Assembly: GCA_024742875.1 (NCBI GenBank)
Contig: JANSXP010000009.1
Coordinates: 1 to 64,000, forward strand
From: Planctomycetaceae bacterium
Lineage (GTDB): Bacteria > Planctomycetota > Planctomycetia > Planctomycetales > Planctomycetaceae
DNA length: 64,000 bases
Reading direction: 5' to 3'
Part shown: positions 35,232 to 44,728 of the stretch, one piece after another
Layout: the number at the start of each line of letters is the position of its first letter
Numbering within the stretch: the stretch's first letter is position 1
Notes under the pieces: model-generated
What the model was told of the DNA's origin: nothing
Database searches by the model: none
What the model saw: only the letters and a program-made list of their open reading frames with translations
Made by a program: the position numbers and the translations under genes

Positions 35232-38200
35232 GTGGTGACGGTTAGTGATGCCTCCGATTCGTGGAAGCGAATTTTGAAAATCAGTCTGATCCTCGGCATT
35301 TTCCTTCCGGAATTCGGGGAGATCACTGCCAGTGAAGATTGGCCCGGATTTCGCGGACCGCAGGGGAGTGGTCTGGCAGATGGCCACGAAACGGCCGTTC
35401 GCTGGGACGCGACTGACCCAGACGACGCATCGGTCCTGTGGCGGACTCCCATTCCCGGGCTGGGTCACTCGTGTCCAATTATCGCAGGCGATCGACTGTT
35501 TGTGGCGACGGCCAGGCCGGACGACGATGCGGAAACGGACGTGCAGATTGGCCGTGGCGGCAATGTGGATACGGCCAGCGACGACAGCGAGCACACATGG
35601 AGCGTCCTTTGCCTGGACAAGAATTCCGGGCAGTTGCTGTGGCAGCAGGAGGCACATGCCGGTGTCCCGCAGACGACGCGGCACACCAAGTCTTCACACG
35701 CCAATCCCACAGTGGCGGTCAGCGGCGATAACGTGGTTGCCTTCTTCGGGTCGGAAGGACTGTTCTGCTACAGCCTCGATGGTGAGCTGAAATGGAAACG
35801 GGACCTGGGTGTCATCGACGTCACCTGGTCCGGCATTGGCTGGGGTTATTCCAGTTCCCCCGCTGTGTTTAAAGATCACATCGTGCTCGTCTGCGACGTG
35901 GCTGACGATCCGTACGTGATGGCATTGAGCCTGAAGGATGGAGAACAGCTCTGGCGTACATCCCGCAGGGATGACTGTGAGGGTAGTTGGGGCAGTCCGT
36001 TCATTTACACCACCGACGGTCAGCAGCGAGTGGTGATCAACGGCTGGCCGTGGATTGTGGCCTACGACCTGAACAGTGGTGAGGAAGTGTGGCGGGTGAA
36101 AGGCGGCGGTGACATTCCCGTGCCGACTCCGTTTGTGGCCCGCGAGACGGTCTATATGACGAACGCTCACGGCGGCAAGTCCCCGATCATCGCAGTGCGC
36201 ACTGATGCGGACGGCAACCTGACGGAATCCGAATCGCCCGAACAGGCGGGACTGGCCTGGCGTGTCGAACGGGGTGGCTCGTATATGTCAACACCTGTCG
36301 TGGTGGGCGATTACATTTACCTTGCCACCACCAACGGCGTGATTCGATGTTTTGATGCCGGGACAGGTGAAAAGATCTACGAGAAACGACTGGGCAGCGG
36401 CGCTTACATTGTCTCTTCGCTGGTCGCTGCCAACGAGCGAATTTATGTACCGTCAGAAGATGGAACGGTCTACGTCGTCGCCGCCGGGCCACAGTACAAA
36501 CTGCTGTCGAAGAATCGCCTTGGGGCCCCCTGCCTGGCCACACCGGCCATCAGCGAAGGCGTTATCTACTTTCGCACCACAGAGGGTCTGCTGGCGATCG
36601 GTCCCGACAAACAGCCGGCTGCACCGACCAGCAATCGCAAACCCAACGTGCTGTTTATCGCGGTCGATGACCTGCGTCCCACGCTTGGCTGTTATGGTGA
36701 CCCGCTGGCGATCTCGCCCAACATCGACCGCCTCGCGTCACAGGGCGTACGTTTTCAACGCGCGTATTGTCAGGTGGCAGTCTGCAATCCGTCACGCGCC
36801 AGCCTGATGACCGGGCTGCGCCCGGACAACCTGGGCGTGTGGACGCTCCCCATTCACTTTCGCGAAGCGCAGCCGGATGCCGTCACGCTGCCGCAATGGC
36901 TGCGAAAATCGGGCTACACTGCCATCAGTCACGGTAAGATTTATCATAATCCGACCCCCGATCCCCAGTCGTGGAGTGAACCGATTCGAGACCTGCCATC
37001 GCTGCCGTATTTTTATCCTGACGGCACCAGGGAATCTGTTCGATCGGCCATGGAGAAACTTCCCGCAGGAGACTGGCGGAAGAACAACCTGCGCGGGCCA
37101 GCCACAGCAGCACCGGAACTGGCGGACAACCAGTTACTGGACGGTGCCCGCACAGACCTGTGTATCGAAGACCTGCAGCGACTGGCCAGAGCCGACGCCC
37201 CCTTCTTTCTGGCGATGGGCTACATTCGTCCCCACCTGTCGTTTGTCGCACCCAAAAAATACTGGGACATGTACGATCCTGAAAAACTGCCCGTGCTGCG
37301 GCAGCAGAAACAGCCCGTCGATGCCCCGCCGTATGCTCTGGCCAACAACAGCGAAGTGTCTCACTACGTCGACATGATGGAAATGCCCAAACCGTGGGAT
37401 GACAGGGAGTTGTCCGCAGAGCAGGCCCAGCGACTGGTTCATGGCTATCACGCCTGCGTCAGTTACATCGATGCTCAGATCGGCCGGCTGCTGGACGCAC
37501 TTGAAGCCTCGGGCGCTGCCGACAACACCATCGTGGTGCTGTGGAGCGATCATGGGTACAAGCTGGGGGAGTACCGCGGCTGGGGCAAAATGTCGAACTA
37601 CGAAATCGACACCCGCGTCCCACTCATCATCCGCGCTCCGTCCATGCCGAAGACGGCCGGTCAGTCATCAGAGGCTCTGGCCGAACTGCTGGACGTGTAT
37701 CCGACGCTGTGTGAACTGACGGGTGTCGAGACGCCCGATTTTGTGGACGGCAAAAGTCTCGTTCCCGTGCTGCATAACACAAAGACCCGTGTGCATCAGG
37801 CGGCCGTCAGTCAGTACTACCGCCGGCACGAAGGCGACGCCTACATGGGTTACGCTCTGCGGACCGATCGCTGGCGCTACGTGGAATGGCGGGACTTTGA
37901 AAGCGGTGAAATCAAGGAGCGAGAACTGTACGACCACTCTCAGGAAGCAGCTTCTCACCTGGGGGGCGCGGAAGAGGCCAATCTGGCGGAATCGGCTGAC
38001 GAAGACATCATCCGTAAACTCAGCGTGATGCTGTGGTCCACGCATCCTCCCCGCAAGCTGGACTTGACGCCCGCCGTCCACACCAGCCCCAGCGGCACAG
38101 GTCGCCTGGCTGTCGACATCAGCTTCCGGAACACCCATGACGGGGCAGTCACCGTTTATCCCATTCAGCCCACCGGCAAACGCAGTCGAGGGCGCAAACT

Positions 38201-38327
38201 CAATCCGGGAGAGTCAGTCACGTACAACGCACGGCTCGGCGGCGTCTATGTGGTGGAAAGCGAAGACGGCACCATTCACCAGATTCACTCACCCGCCTGG
38301 CCGGCGAAGACGATCGAAGTGCACTGA
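35232..38327 (+). CDS. Fusion of PQQ-like beta-propeller and sulfatase
   Basis: One uninterrupted 1031-residue frame. Residues about 30-450 form a PQQ-like (WD/quinoprotein-type) propeller: DWPGFRGPQGSGLADG, repeated blades such as AYDLNSGEEVWRVKGGG and CFDAGTGEKIYEKRLGSG, and VIYFRTTEGLLAIG at the end. Directly after a Pro/Ala/Ser linker (QPAAPTSNRKPNVL) comes an iduronate-2-sulfatase-like catalytic domain: VLFIAVDDLRPTLGCYGD, formylglycine motif VAVCNPSRASLMTGLRP near residue 519, SDHGYKLGEYRGWGK. A C-terminal 90-residue beta region follows. GTG 35232 is chosen (AAGG eight bases upstream, signal peptide KRILKISLILGIFLPEFGEI); ATG 35160 is an alternative. The sulfatase half has no signal peptide of its own, as expected for a genuine fusion. 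Confidence 0.9.
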   Translation: MVTVSDASDSWKRILKISLILGIFLPEFGEITASEDWPGFRGPQGSGLADGHETAVRWDATDPDDASVLWRTPIPGLGHSCPIIAGDRLFVATARPDDDAETDVQIGRGGNVDTASDDSEHTWSVLCLDKNSGQLLWQQEAHAGVPQTTRHTKSSHANPTVAVSGDNVVAFFGSEGLFCYSLDGELKWKRDLGVIDVTWSGIGWGYSSSPAVFKDHIVLVCDVADDPYVMALSLKDGEQLWRTSRRDDCEGSWGSPFIYTTDGQQRVVINGWPWIVAYDLNSGEEVWRVKGGGDIPVPTPFVARETVYMTNAHGGKSPIIAVRTDADGNLTESESPEQAGLAWRVERGGSYMSTPVVVGDYIYLATTNGVIRCFDAGTGEKIYEKRLGSGAYIVSSLVAANERIYVPSEDGTVYVVAAGPQYKLLSKNRLGAPCLATPAISEGVIYFRTTEGLLAIGPDKQPAAPTSNRKPNVLFIAVDDLRPTLGCYGDPLAISPNIDRLASQGVRFQRAYCQVAVCNPSRASLMTGLRPDNLGVWTLPIHFREAQPDAVTLPQWLRKSGYTAISHGKIYHNPTPDPQSWSEPIRDLPSLPYFYPDGTRESVRSAMEKLPAGDWRKNNLRGPATAAPELADNQLLDGARTDLCIEDLQRLARADAPFFLAMGYIRPHLSFVAPKKYWDMYDPEKLPVLRQQKQPVDAPPYALANNSEVSHYVDMMEMPKPWDDRELSAEQAQRLVHGYHACVSYIDAQIGRLLDALEASGAADNTIVVLWSDHGYKLGEYRGWGKMSNYEIDTRVPLIIRAPSMPKTAGQSSEALAELLDVYPTLCELTGVETPDFVDGKSLVPVLHNTKTRVHQAAVSQYYRRHEGDAYMGYALRTDRWRYVEWRDFESGEIKERELYDHSQEAASHLGGAEEANLAESADEDIIRKLSVMLWSTHPPRKLDLTPAVHTSPSGTGRLAVDISFRNTHDGAVTVYPIQPTGKRSRGRKLNPGESVTYNARLGGVYVVESEDGTIHQIHSPAWPAKTIEVH

Positions 38328-38367
38328 AAAATCCTGTGCGTTGCGAGAGCAGTACAGGGCACCGAAT

Positions 38368-39333
38368 TTATTTTTCAACAGGTTTCCCCGCCGTCTTCCC
38401 CTGAACAGACTTGATCTGCTGATCAAGCATCTGCTGCATCACGGCGTTGCCCGCCATGCGTTTCTTCAGTTCCTGCAGTTGCCGAATCATTCTGTCACGC
38501 GACGCCGGCATGCCCCCGATCCCTCCCTGGGAACTGAACGAAAACGCCTGACCAGCGTTCTGAACGTTGCCCGGAACGCCTGCACCAAACGGCAACCCAC
38601 CGAGTTGGCCAAATGCCATGCCACCGACAGGCTGGCCACTGGTGTACTGCTGATAGACGGCGTGAACCTCCGGCAGACGTTTTTTCAGATCGTCCGCATT
38701 TTTGGCCAGCAGTTCTATCGGCTCCCCGCCACCCGTGCGGCGAACGGCAATGCCTGTACCCGGTCGTTCTTCAATCACAAGATTCTGACCGTCTTCCTGA
38801 ATCCTGATCGTCCGCACGCCATTCACGCTGGACACCGAGACACTCCTGTTGCTGCCGCCACCAGCTAACGGATTGCCAGCCTGATCCCAGCCTGCAAATG
38901 GCTGAATCCCGTCAGCCGGTTTTGTATTGAGCGTGCGACGGGCCCGCTCCGCCGTGGAAGGACGGTCGCTCTCACTGAGCATCTGCAGCGTCACGCGTGC
39001 TGCCGTGGCCGCTTCATTATCCTCCGACTGCGACAGACTGCCCAGCACGTCAATCGAGCGTTCAATGGCCTCGCGTTTGTCGGACAAAGCGGCTTTGGCC
39101 AGCGCTGGCACAGCGCTGCTGCCAGCTGCCAGCAGCTTCTTTTTGGCCTGAACGCGTTTGGTGAGCCGCTGATGATCCAGTTGCTGCACCCAGGAATCGA
39201 TCTGGCTGCGTTCGGCATCCGTGAGCGTTTGCTTTTCCATCGGCTGTTTGGGGTTGGGTTGCTCGTCTGCCACAGCACAACAGGGCGACAGCAGCAGTGT
39301 CAGCAGCAGACAGGGAACGGAATTCGTTTTCAT
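38368..39333 (-). CDS. Secreted HEAT-like/hypothetical protein, end of the MoxR operon
   Basis: A 321-residue exported protein. ATG 39333 has GGAGAG upstream and opens a signal peptide (KTNSVPCLLLTLLLSPCCAVADE). Residues 30-130 are helical, with a HEAT-like run (LTKRVQAKKKLLAAGSSAVPALAKAALSD, then SIDVLGSLSQSEDNEAATAARVTLQML). A beta-rich centre (RTIRIQEDGQNLVIEERPGTGIAV), a Gly-rich stretch (GGMAFGQLGGLPFGAG) and a helical Gln/Lys-rich end follow. It is 42 bp downstream of the toroid gene and is probably the last gene of the operon. I do not recognise a named family. Confidence 0.7.
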   Translation of the reverse strand: MKTNSVPCLLLTLLLSPCCAVADEQPNPKQPMEKQTLTDAERSQIDSWVQQLDHQRLTKRVQAKKKLLAAGSSAVPALAKAALSDKREAIERSIDVLGSLSQSEDNEAATAARVTLQMLSESDRPSTAERARRTLNTKPADGIQPFAGWDQAGNPLAGGGSNRSVSVSSVNGVRTIRIQEDGQNLVIEERPGTGIAVRRTGGGEPIELLAKNADDLKKRLPEVHAVYQQYTSGQPVGGMAFGQLGGLPFGAGVPGNVQNAGQAFSFSSQGGIGGMPASRDRMIRQLQELKKRMAGNAVMQQMLDQQIKSVQGKTAGKPVEK

Positions 39334-39375
39334 GGGTCTCTCCACGATATTGAAAGGGGGGATGAGTAACGGTCG

Positions 39376-40488
39376 CTATTCTTCACGCTGGTAAATCGGC
39401 AACTGTCGCGCAGAGACCGTGAGTGTCAGAATCGCCAGAGCCGTTGGGTAACTGGTGTTGTAACGAAAGGCGCCGTCCGGATAGGACCAGCTGCCGTCCG
39501 CCTTCTGGTCAGCCAGCAGCGCGTCATACATCAGCGGGGCAAACTCCTGCCACTGTCTGCCGCCCAGCTGAAACATGGCCTGGCCACAGTAATAAAAGGC
39601 GTAGTATCGAAAGTTCTGCGGCCGCCCGCCGGCATCCGTCATTCGTGGCGGCCGAGCAAGAATGTAGTGACCGGCCGCCGTCAGTTCGTCGCTGCCGTGC
39701 TCACCGCACAGCTCCAGACAAAGTACGCCGATCCCCGTCATGGCCGTGCTGGAAGCCGGGCGGGACGGCATATAGGCAAAGCCGCCATCCTGCCGATGGC
39801 AGTTGAGAATGTAGGAAACGGCCATTTCGATATGCTCATCGGGAATCGCGGCGCCGTTCAGCCGCGCGGCCCGCAGCGCCATAATGGACCAGCCGGTCAG
39901 CGACAAATCACTGTCGGTTGTGCCCGGCGTGTACCGCCAGCCTCCCGTCTTTTCGTCACTGCGGGGTACTTTCTGAGCCTGCAGCAGCACCAGCAGTGCC
40001 CGCGGAAGAACCTGATCAATCTGCTGCTGTCGCTTACCGTCAACCATGCCTGACACTTCACACAGCAGCAGGGTGGCGATGCTGTGTTCATACATCAGGC
40101 CAGTCGTGCGACCGGCGTTGAGCTGACAGACGAGCAGACCATTGTCGAGCTGCTGGCTGAGCACATAGTCGATGCCCCGGTTAATCACCCGTCCGTAGCG
40201 ACCGCGCCCCGGTAAATGGCCTTTCGCCAGAAACGCCATGACAGCCAGCGATGTGATTCCCGTATTGCCGGGCACAGCGGCTGTCTGAAACGAACCGGCC
40301 AGTTGCGGCTGCCCCAGTTGCTGCGCGGCCGCCTCATCCAGTTGCTGTGAAGCCAGATACACCAGGCCCCGCGCGACGGCATCATCCAGACGGGCCTGGT
40401 AACGCCCCTGGAGAGCGGTCGCATTCTGAGCGTTTGCTGTCCAGGGCAGGAGTGCCCCCAAAACACACACCATCATGCCCCGTCTCAT
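39376..40488 (-). CDS. Secreted alpha-alpha toroid protein (terpene cyclase/prenyltransferase-like fold)
   Basis: A 370-residue protein with signal peptide RRGMMVCVLGALLPWTANAQ. The mature part is built of repeats of the kind seen in squalene-hopene cyclases and prenyltransferase beta subunits: GNTGITSLAVMAFLAKGH, MYEHSIATLLLCEVSG, DLSLTGWSIMALRAAR, QDGGFAYMPSRPASSTAMTG and DGSWSYPDGAFRYNTSYPTAL. There is no DxDD catalytic motif of squalene-hopene cyclase, and an exported location argues against terpene synthesis, so it is more likely a binding or structural toroid. AGGAGG lies seven bases before the ATG, and its start overlaps the upstream stop by 4 bp. Confidence 0.8.
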   Translation of the reverse strand: MRRGMMVCVLGALLPWTANAQNATALQGRYQARLDDAVARGLVYLASQQLDEAAAQQLGQPQLAGSFQTAAVPGNTGITSLAVMAFLAKGHLPGRGRYGRVINRGIDYVLSQQLDNGLLVCQLNAGRTTGLMYEHSIATLLLCEVSGMVDGKRQQQIDQVLPRALLVLLQAQKVPRSDEKTGGWRYTPGTTDSDLSLTGWSIMALRAARLNGAAIPDEHIEMAVSYILNCHRQDGGFAYMPSRPASSTAMTGIGVLCLELCGEHGSDELTAAGHYILARPPRMTDAGGRPQNFRYYAFYYCGQAMFQLGGRQWQEFAPLMYDALLADQKADGSWSYPDGAFRYNTSYPTALAILTLTVSARQLPIYQREE

Positions 40489-43400
40489 TTGGCCGCCTCC
40501 TGTTCGTTGTCATTTTCCATGTGGGACAAATGTTTGAAGTAGTCTTCGACGACACCCCGATAGGCCTGCGGAATACGGTCCGCGGTGCCTTCCAGCACAT
40601 TGCCCCGCAGACGATTGCGACGACGCGTCCAGTCAGAACTCGACGGTCCCCGCAGCCGGGTGGCTGGAGCATTCGTTGACGCACCTGCGCCTTCACCGGC
40701 AGCTTTCGCGGGGGAGCCCGCCTGACCTTTGCTTTGCTGGCCGGCCGATCCGGCCTGATCGGCTGACTGACCATTGGCGGGCTTTGCACCATCCTTTTGC
40801 TGTGCGTCGCCCCTGCCCGCTGAAGTCCCCGGTTTTCCTTCTTTGCCGGCGGGCGTCTCCTTTCTCCAGGGCGCTCGACTGTTTCGCGCGGCGTCATCGG
40901 CCAGTTGCTCAAGCTGTCGGGCCAGCTTCTCAGCCGTCTTTGCCTCTGGCTGATTTGCTGCACGTTCAGCATCATCGGCGGCTTTGGCTAACTGTCGACT
41001 GGTCCCGTCATTCGACGGTGTTGAAGGCTGACCGCCAGGTGAGTGGGACTTCTGGCCGGTGCCTCCGGGGGACGACTGACCAGATTTGCCGGGCTTCCCA
41101 GACTTGCCGGAGGCAGCAGATCGCCCCGATTTTCCCGAAGGGCTGCCCCCGGAACAGTTGCGACACGATTTACAGAACTGCTTCAAAGACTTCGCGGCCT
41201 GCTGCAGTGACTGAGCTGCCTGCTGCGGTTTGTCCTGGCGCGGCGAAGGCCTGGCCGCTGCAGCGGGATCGCCGGGAGGCTTCTGTTCCTGAGCAGCGTT
41301 CTGTTGCTGCTCGCCAGCCCTGGCTGGCGGCTTGTCGGCCTTCGTGTTCGCCTGGTCGGCAGCTTTTTGCGGGCCGGCCGCTGCAGCCGGTTCGGCCGGC
41401 GGCATCTGTTCCTGAGCAGCGTTCTGTTGCTGCTCGCCATCCTTTGCTGGCCGTTTGTCGGCCTTCGCGTTCGCCTTGTCGGCAGCTTTCTGCGGGCCGG
41501 CCGCTGCAGCCGGTTCGGCCGGCGGCTTCTGTTCCTGAGCGGCATTCTGTTGCTGCTCGCCATCCTTTGCTGGCGGTTTGTCGGCCTTCGCGTTCGCCTT
41601 GTCGGCAGCTTTCTGCGGGCCGGCCGCTGCAGCCGGATCGCCGGGCGGCTTCTGTTCCTGAGCGGCGTTCTGTTGTTGAGCGGCATTCTGTTGCTGCTCG
41701 CCATCCTTTGCCTGCGGCTTGTCGGCCTTCGCGTTCGCTTTGTCGGCAACTTTCTGCTGGGTGGCCGCTGCAGCCGGCTGAGCGGGCTCCGTATTTTTGC
41801 GGCGCGGGTTCCCCTTCGGCCCCTCAACCGGGGACTTCCGTTCGTCTGTTCTGCCTTTTTGATCGGCAGGCTGACCACTCTGCTGCGACTGGTCAGCCGC
41901 CTGACGGGAATCCTCCAGAGCCTGTTTCAGGTCCTGCTGCGCATCGCGAGCCGCCTGTCTGTTCTGCTCATCGGCCGTTGGAAGCTCTGTCACTTCGCGA
42001 GCCTGCTCTGCCATCTGCTGCACCCGATCGGTGATTAGCTGCTGCAGCTGGGCCTGCGCCTCATCGTGGTCATCTTCTCTGACGGCCTCGATGGCCTTTT
42101 CAATTTGCCCCTGTCGTTTCTCCAGACCGCCCCGTGGCTGCGTACTCGCCTGCTGTGCGGGCCGAGCCGGATCCTCGTCATTGCGGTCGGGACGCGCGGC
42201 CTCGGCAGCCAGACTATTTTTTGCCTGCCGAGCATTCTGCTGAGCCTGTTCCAGCCGTTCATCGGCCAGATCTCTGACCACCTGCGCCATCCGCTCCTGT
42301 GCTGTCTTATCCTGTTTGTCATTCGCGTCGGGTGCTGCTTCGTTCTGCGTGGCCGCTTCGTCCGCCAGTTGCCGCTGTTCTTCCGCGATCATCTTCAGCA
42401 GCTGCTTTCGCCGCTGTTCGGGCGGGGCGGCCGTCACATCGGAAAGTTGTTCCTGCTGCTGCGTCAGATTGTCGGCCGTCAGAGCGAGGTCTTCCGCCCG
42501 ATCTGCGCGCTGCCGCATCTGCTCACGCCGCACCGCCTCGTCGCCTTGTGCGAGATCTGTCAGTTCGTCGGCGATCTGCTGTTGCTCTCGTGTTTCGACA
42601 GCAGGGTCGCGGTTTTCTTCCTGCATCGCCACAGCCAGCTGCTGTTGCTGACGCGCCAGTTCATCAAGCTGAGCGGCGCGCTGCAGTTGTACCATCCGCT
42701 GCTCCAGCTGATCGCGCAGGTCCAGCAGCGACCGCTGTGCCTCATCGATGTTATCCTGTGACTGCTGCGTAACACGCTGTTTCTCCAGCGGATCGTCCGT
42801 CAGCGGGATCCGTCGAGCCTGAGCTGTGGCCAGCTCGACGCTGCGGACGACGTCCTGCAGCTGTCGCTGTTCTTCTTCTGTCAGCGGGGAGTGCGGCGAC
42901 GCCTGATCGGCAATGTGTTCCAGCCGGTCACGGGCTGCCTGAAGCTCTTTTTGCAGCTGGCGAATTCTGTCTTCTCGCCTTTCCTCCGGCTGCAGAACTT
43001 CTGCGTCGGCAACACGCTCCTGCTGTTCCGTCAGAGAGAGCGTCTGTTCGGCCATTTCCCCAGCCGCTTGCAGATGTTTCAAAGCAGAATTTACGCCGGA
43101 CAATACCTCATCCTGCCCAAGCGCCATCTGCTGCTGACGAACAGACCCCGCCTCCTCTGTCACGGAAATCGTCAGTCGACGCGATGCGCTCGACTGAGCG
43201 CCGCCGAATTCGGCGGAACGAGCGTCACGAGCCACCAGCCACATCACCACATCGTCACCAGACTGCAGCCCCCGCTCAGCCGGATCAAAGAATACTTCTG
43301 ACGTCAGCGTGGCCACGTCTCCCTGTTCCCAGACAGATTCGCGAGTCACCTCTCCGCTGGCTCTTTGAACAACCAGCTGCACCGAACCCAGCCGGAAATC

Positions 43401-44687
43401 ATCGGCAGCCGAAAACCCGATCTCCAGTGGGCGATCGGGCGCTAACGCAAGATGTGAAAGCGCGGGTGTCTCGATGGAAATCTCCGGCCGCTGATCGGGT
43501 ACGCTGCGCAGCTCCCATGAGAAAGGTGTGCTGCTCACATTGTGATTGCTGATCAGCGCTAACTCGCCAGTCTGCACCGCTTCCTGTCCCACGGTCACTT
43601 CCGCGTCGACCCACCACAGTCCATCACGAAGCTGTGCCGGAGTCACATCGCCGGCACCGTCAAACGCCAGTTGACCCCGAGCCAGCGGAACGTCACTGGC
43701 CATCGAGAGCCGCAGCGTGGAGCCCACCAAAGCTTCGACCGGCACGGACAGTTCCTCAATTGCGATCGGAATCTGCCCGGTATATTCGGGAAACTCCAGC
43801 ACCGCCTGGCTGTGAGTCACACGCGGCCGCGGACGAACGGTGACACCGAAGACATCGGAAACAAGTCGCCCGGAACGCACGCGGTAGGCCTGATCGCTCG
43901 TCAATCCCGACAACAGCCAGCGATCATCGTCCACCGGACTGACCACCTGAGTGACCTCGCTCCCTCGCGTCTTATCACTCAACAGTTCCACCACGCAGTC
44001 GTTCGCCGGCATTCCCAGAATTTTCACTTCCAAAGACTCACCTTCAGCAATGGTGGCATCACCTGGCAAAATGGCGGCCGCCAGCCAGGGCGGTTGACGC
44101 GGCTCCCACACTAACACCAGATTGCGCAGCGAAGGTATCAGGTAGTGGGGCCACAGCAGCAGGCAAACAGCGGCCAGCGTCAAGCATCCAGTCGATGCCG
44201 CCAGGGCACGTCGCGGATCGCACCGGGTCGCCGCATCTTCCTGACAGTCGGCCAGCCCTCTCCGGGCCTGATCAGCGACCGCTTTGACAAGTGCTCCACC
44301 GGCCGCCTGGTTGTCGCCGTCCAGCAGCAGAGACGACGTCAGACGTTCTTCCAGCTCGGGGCGGGCATCTTCCAGAGACCAGGCGAGCGAAAGACGGCTG
44401 CAGCGTTCGCGCAATGGCCGCCCGACAAACGCCATCCAGGCAATGACGGGCACGGCGAACAACACGGAGGCCAGCAGCGTCCGCCAGACAACAAACACTG
44501 GCTGACAGATGACATCAACTGCAGCGACGGCCAGCAGCACTGCTGCGGAAACGCCAGCCACGGCCAGCCAGCCGGTGATTCTGATATCCCGCTGCAGCTG
44601 TCCGGTCAGTGAGTCGAGTTCTTCAGCAAGCTCATCCGGGGCAGACTGCCGCCGCGTTCGGATCAGCGAATCAGTTGTGATACTCAC
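40485..44687 (-). CDS. Giant membrane/coiled-coil protein (DUF4175-like) of the MoxR operon
   Basis: A 1400-residue protein. GTG 44687 is preferred (AGGA eight bases upstream; no good signal for ATG 44702). Residues 30-110 hold two transmembrane helices (GWLAVAGVSAAVLLAVAAV and LLASVLFAVPVIAWMAF), and another lies near 150-165 (TGCLTLAAVCLLLW). Ig-like beta regions follow to about 470 (VTHSQAVLEFPEYTGQIP), then some 500 residues of Gln/Glu/Arg-rich coiled coil. After this comes a Lys/Ala/Pro/Gln-rich part with four 41-residue tandem repeats, the cysteine cluster FCKSCRNCSGG, and a tail ending HMENDNEQEAAK. It lies between the VWA and toroid genes with small gaps or overlaps. A stalk-like envelope scaffold handled by the MoxR ATPase is an inference. 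Confidence 0.82.
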   Translation of the reverse strand: MSITTDSLIRTRRQSAPDELAEELDSLTGQLQRDIRITGWLAVAGVSAAVLLAVAAVDVICQPVFVVWRTLLASVLFAVPVIAWMAFVGRPLRERCSRLSLAWSLEDARPELEERLTSSLLLDGDNQAAGGALVKAVADQARRGLADCQEDAATRCDPRRALAASTGCLTLAAVCLLLWPHYLIPSLRNLVLVWEPRQPPWLAAAILPGDATIAEGESLEVKILGMPANDCVVELLSDKTRGSEVTQVVSPVDDDRWLLSGLTSDQAYRVRSGRLVSDVFGVTVRPRPRVTHSQAVLEFPEYTGQIPIAIEELSVPVEALVGSTLRLSMASDVPLARGQLAFDGAGDVTPAQLRDGLWWVDAEVTVGQEAVQTGELALISNHNVSSTPFSWELRSVPDQRPEISIETPALSHLALAPDRPLEIGFSAADDFRLGSVQLVVQRASGEVTRESVWEQGDVATLTSEVFFDPAERGLQSGDDVVMWLVARDARSAEFGGAQSSASRRLTISVTEEAGSVRQQQMALGQDEVLSGVNSALKHLQAAGEMAEQTLSLTEQQERVADAEVLQPEERREDRIRQLQKELQAARDRLEHIADQASPHSPLTEEEQRQLQDVVRSVELATAQARRIPLTDDPLEKQRVTQQSQDNIDEAQRSLLDLRDQLEQRMVQLQRAAQLDELARQQQQLAVAMQEENRDPAVETREQQQIADELTDLAQGDEAVRREQMRQRADRAEDLALTADNLTQQQEQLSDVTAAPPEQRRKQLLKMIAEEQRQLADEAATQNEAAPDANDKQDKTAQERMAQVVRDLADERLEQAQQNARQAKNSLAAEAARPDRNDEDPARPAQQASTQPRGGLEKRQGQIEKAIEAVREDDHDEAQAQLQQLITDRVQQMAEQAREVTELPTADEQNRQAARDAQQDLKQALEDSRQAADQSQQSGQPADQKGRTDERKSPVEGPKGNPRRKNTEPAQPAAAATQQKVADKANAKADKPQAKDGEQQQNAAQQQNAAQEQKPPGDPAAAAGPQKAADKANAKADKPPAKDGEQQQNAAQEQKPPAEPAAAAGPQKAADKANAKADKRPAKDGEQQQNAAQEQMPPAEPAAAAGPQKAADQANTKADKPPARAGEQQQNAAQEQKPPGDPAAAARPSPRQDKPQQAAQSLQQAAKSLKQFCKSCRNCSGGSPSGKSGRSAASGKSGKPGKSGQSSPGGTGQKSHSPGGQPSTPSNDGTSRQLAKAADDAERAANQPEAKTAEKLARQLEQLADDAARNSRAPWRKETPAGKEGKPGTSAGRGDAQQKDGAKPANGQSADQAGSAGQQSKGQAGSPAKAAGEGAGASTNAPATRLRGPSSSDWTRRRNRLRGNVLEGTADRIPQAYRGVVEDYFKHLSHMENDNEQEAAK
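41283..41783 (-). repeat. Four tandem 123-bp repeats inside the giant coiled-coil gene
   Basis: The string ctgttcctgagc occurs at 41283, 41406, 41529 and 41652, an exact 123-bp (41-codon) period. The encoded unit is of the form KPQAADKANAKADKPPAKDGEQ..NAAQEQ. The unit at the high-coordinate end carries an extra 18 bp that duplicates AAQQQN. High identity between units points to recent slippage or conversion, and the number of copies is likely to vary among strains. Confidence 0.93.
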
Positions 44688-44728
44688 AGGATCATTCCTC
44701 ATTAATGGCGTGAACCGATGGGAGCAGG

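Noticed and set aside
34986-35684. N-terminal extension of the minus-strand sulfatase in the ORF track
   Set aside because: The extra 233 residues run through the divergent promoter region and into the start of the PQQ-sulfatase gene; ATG 34985 has a good ribosome-binding site and signal peptide.
39376-40488. Squalene-hopene cyclase function for the toroid protein
   Set aside because: It carries an export signal, is only 370 residues, and lacks the DxDD motif; only the fold is comparable.
40676-42034. 452-residue plus-strand ORF of Arg/Pro/Ser-rich sequence
   Set aside because: Antisense to the giant coiled-coil gene; composition is what the complement of Gln/Ala/Lys-rich repeats gives, and it has no plausible start signal.
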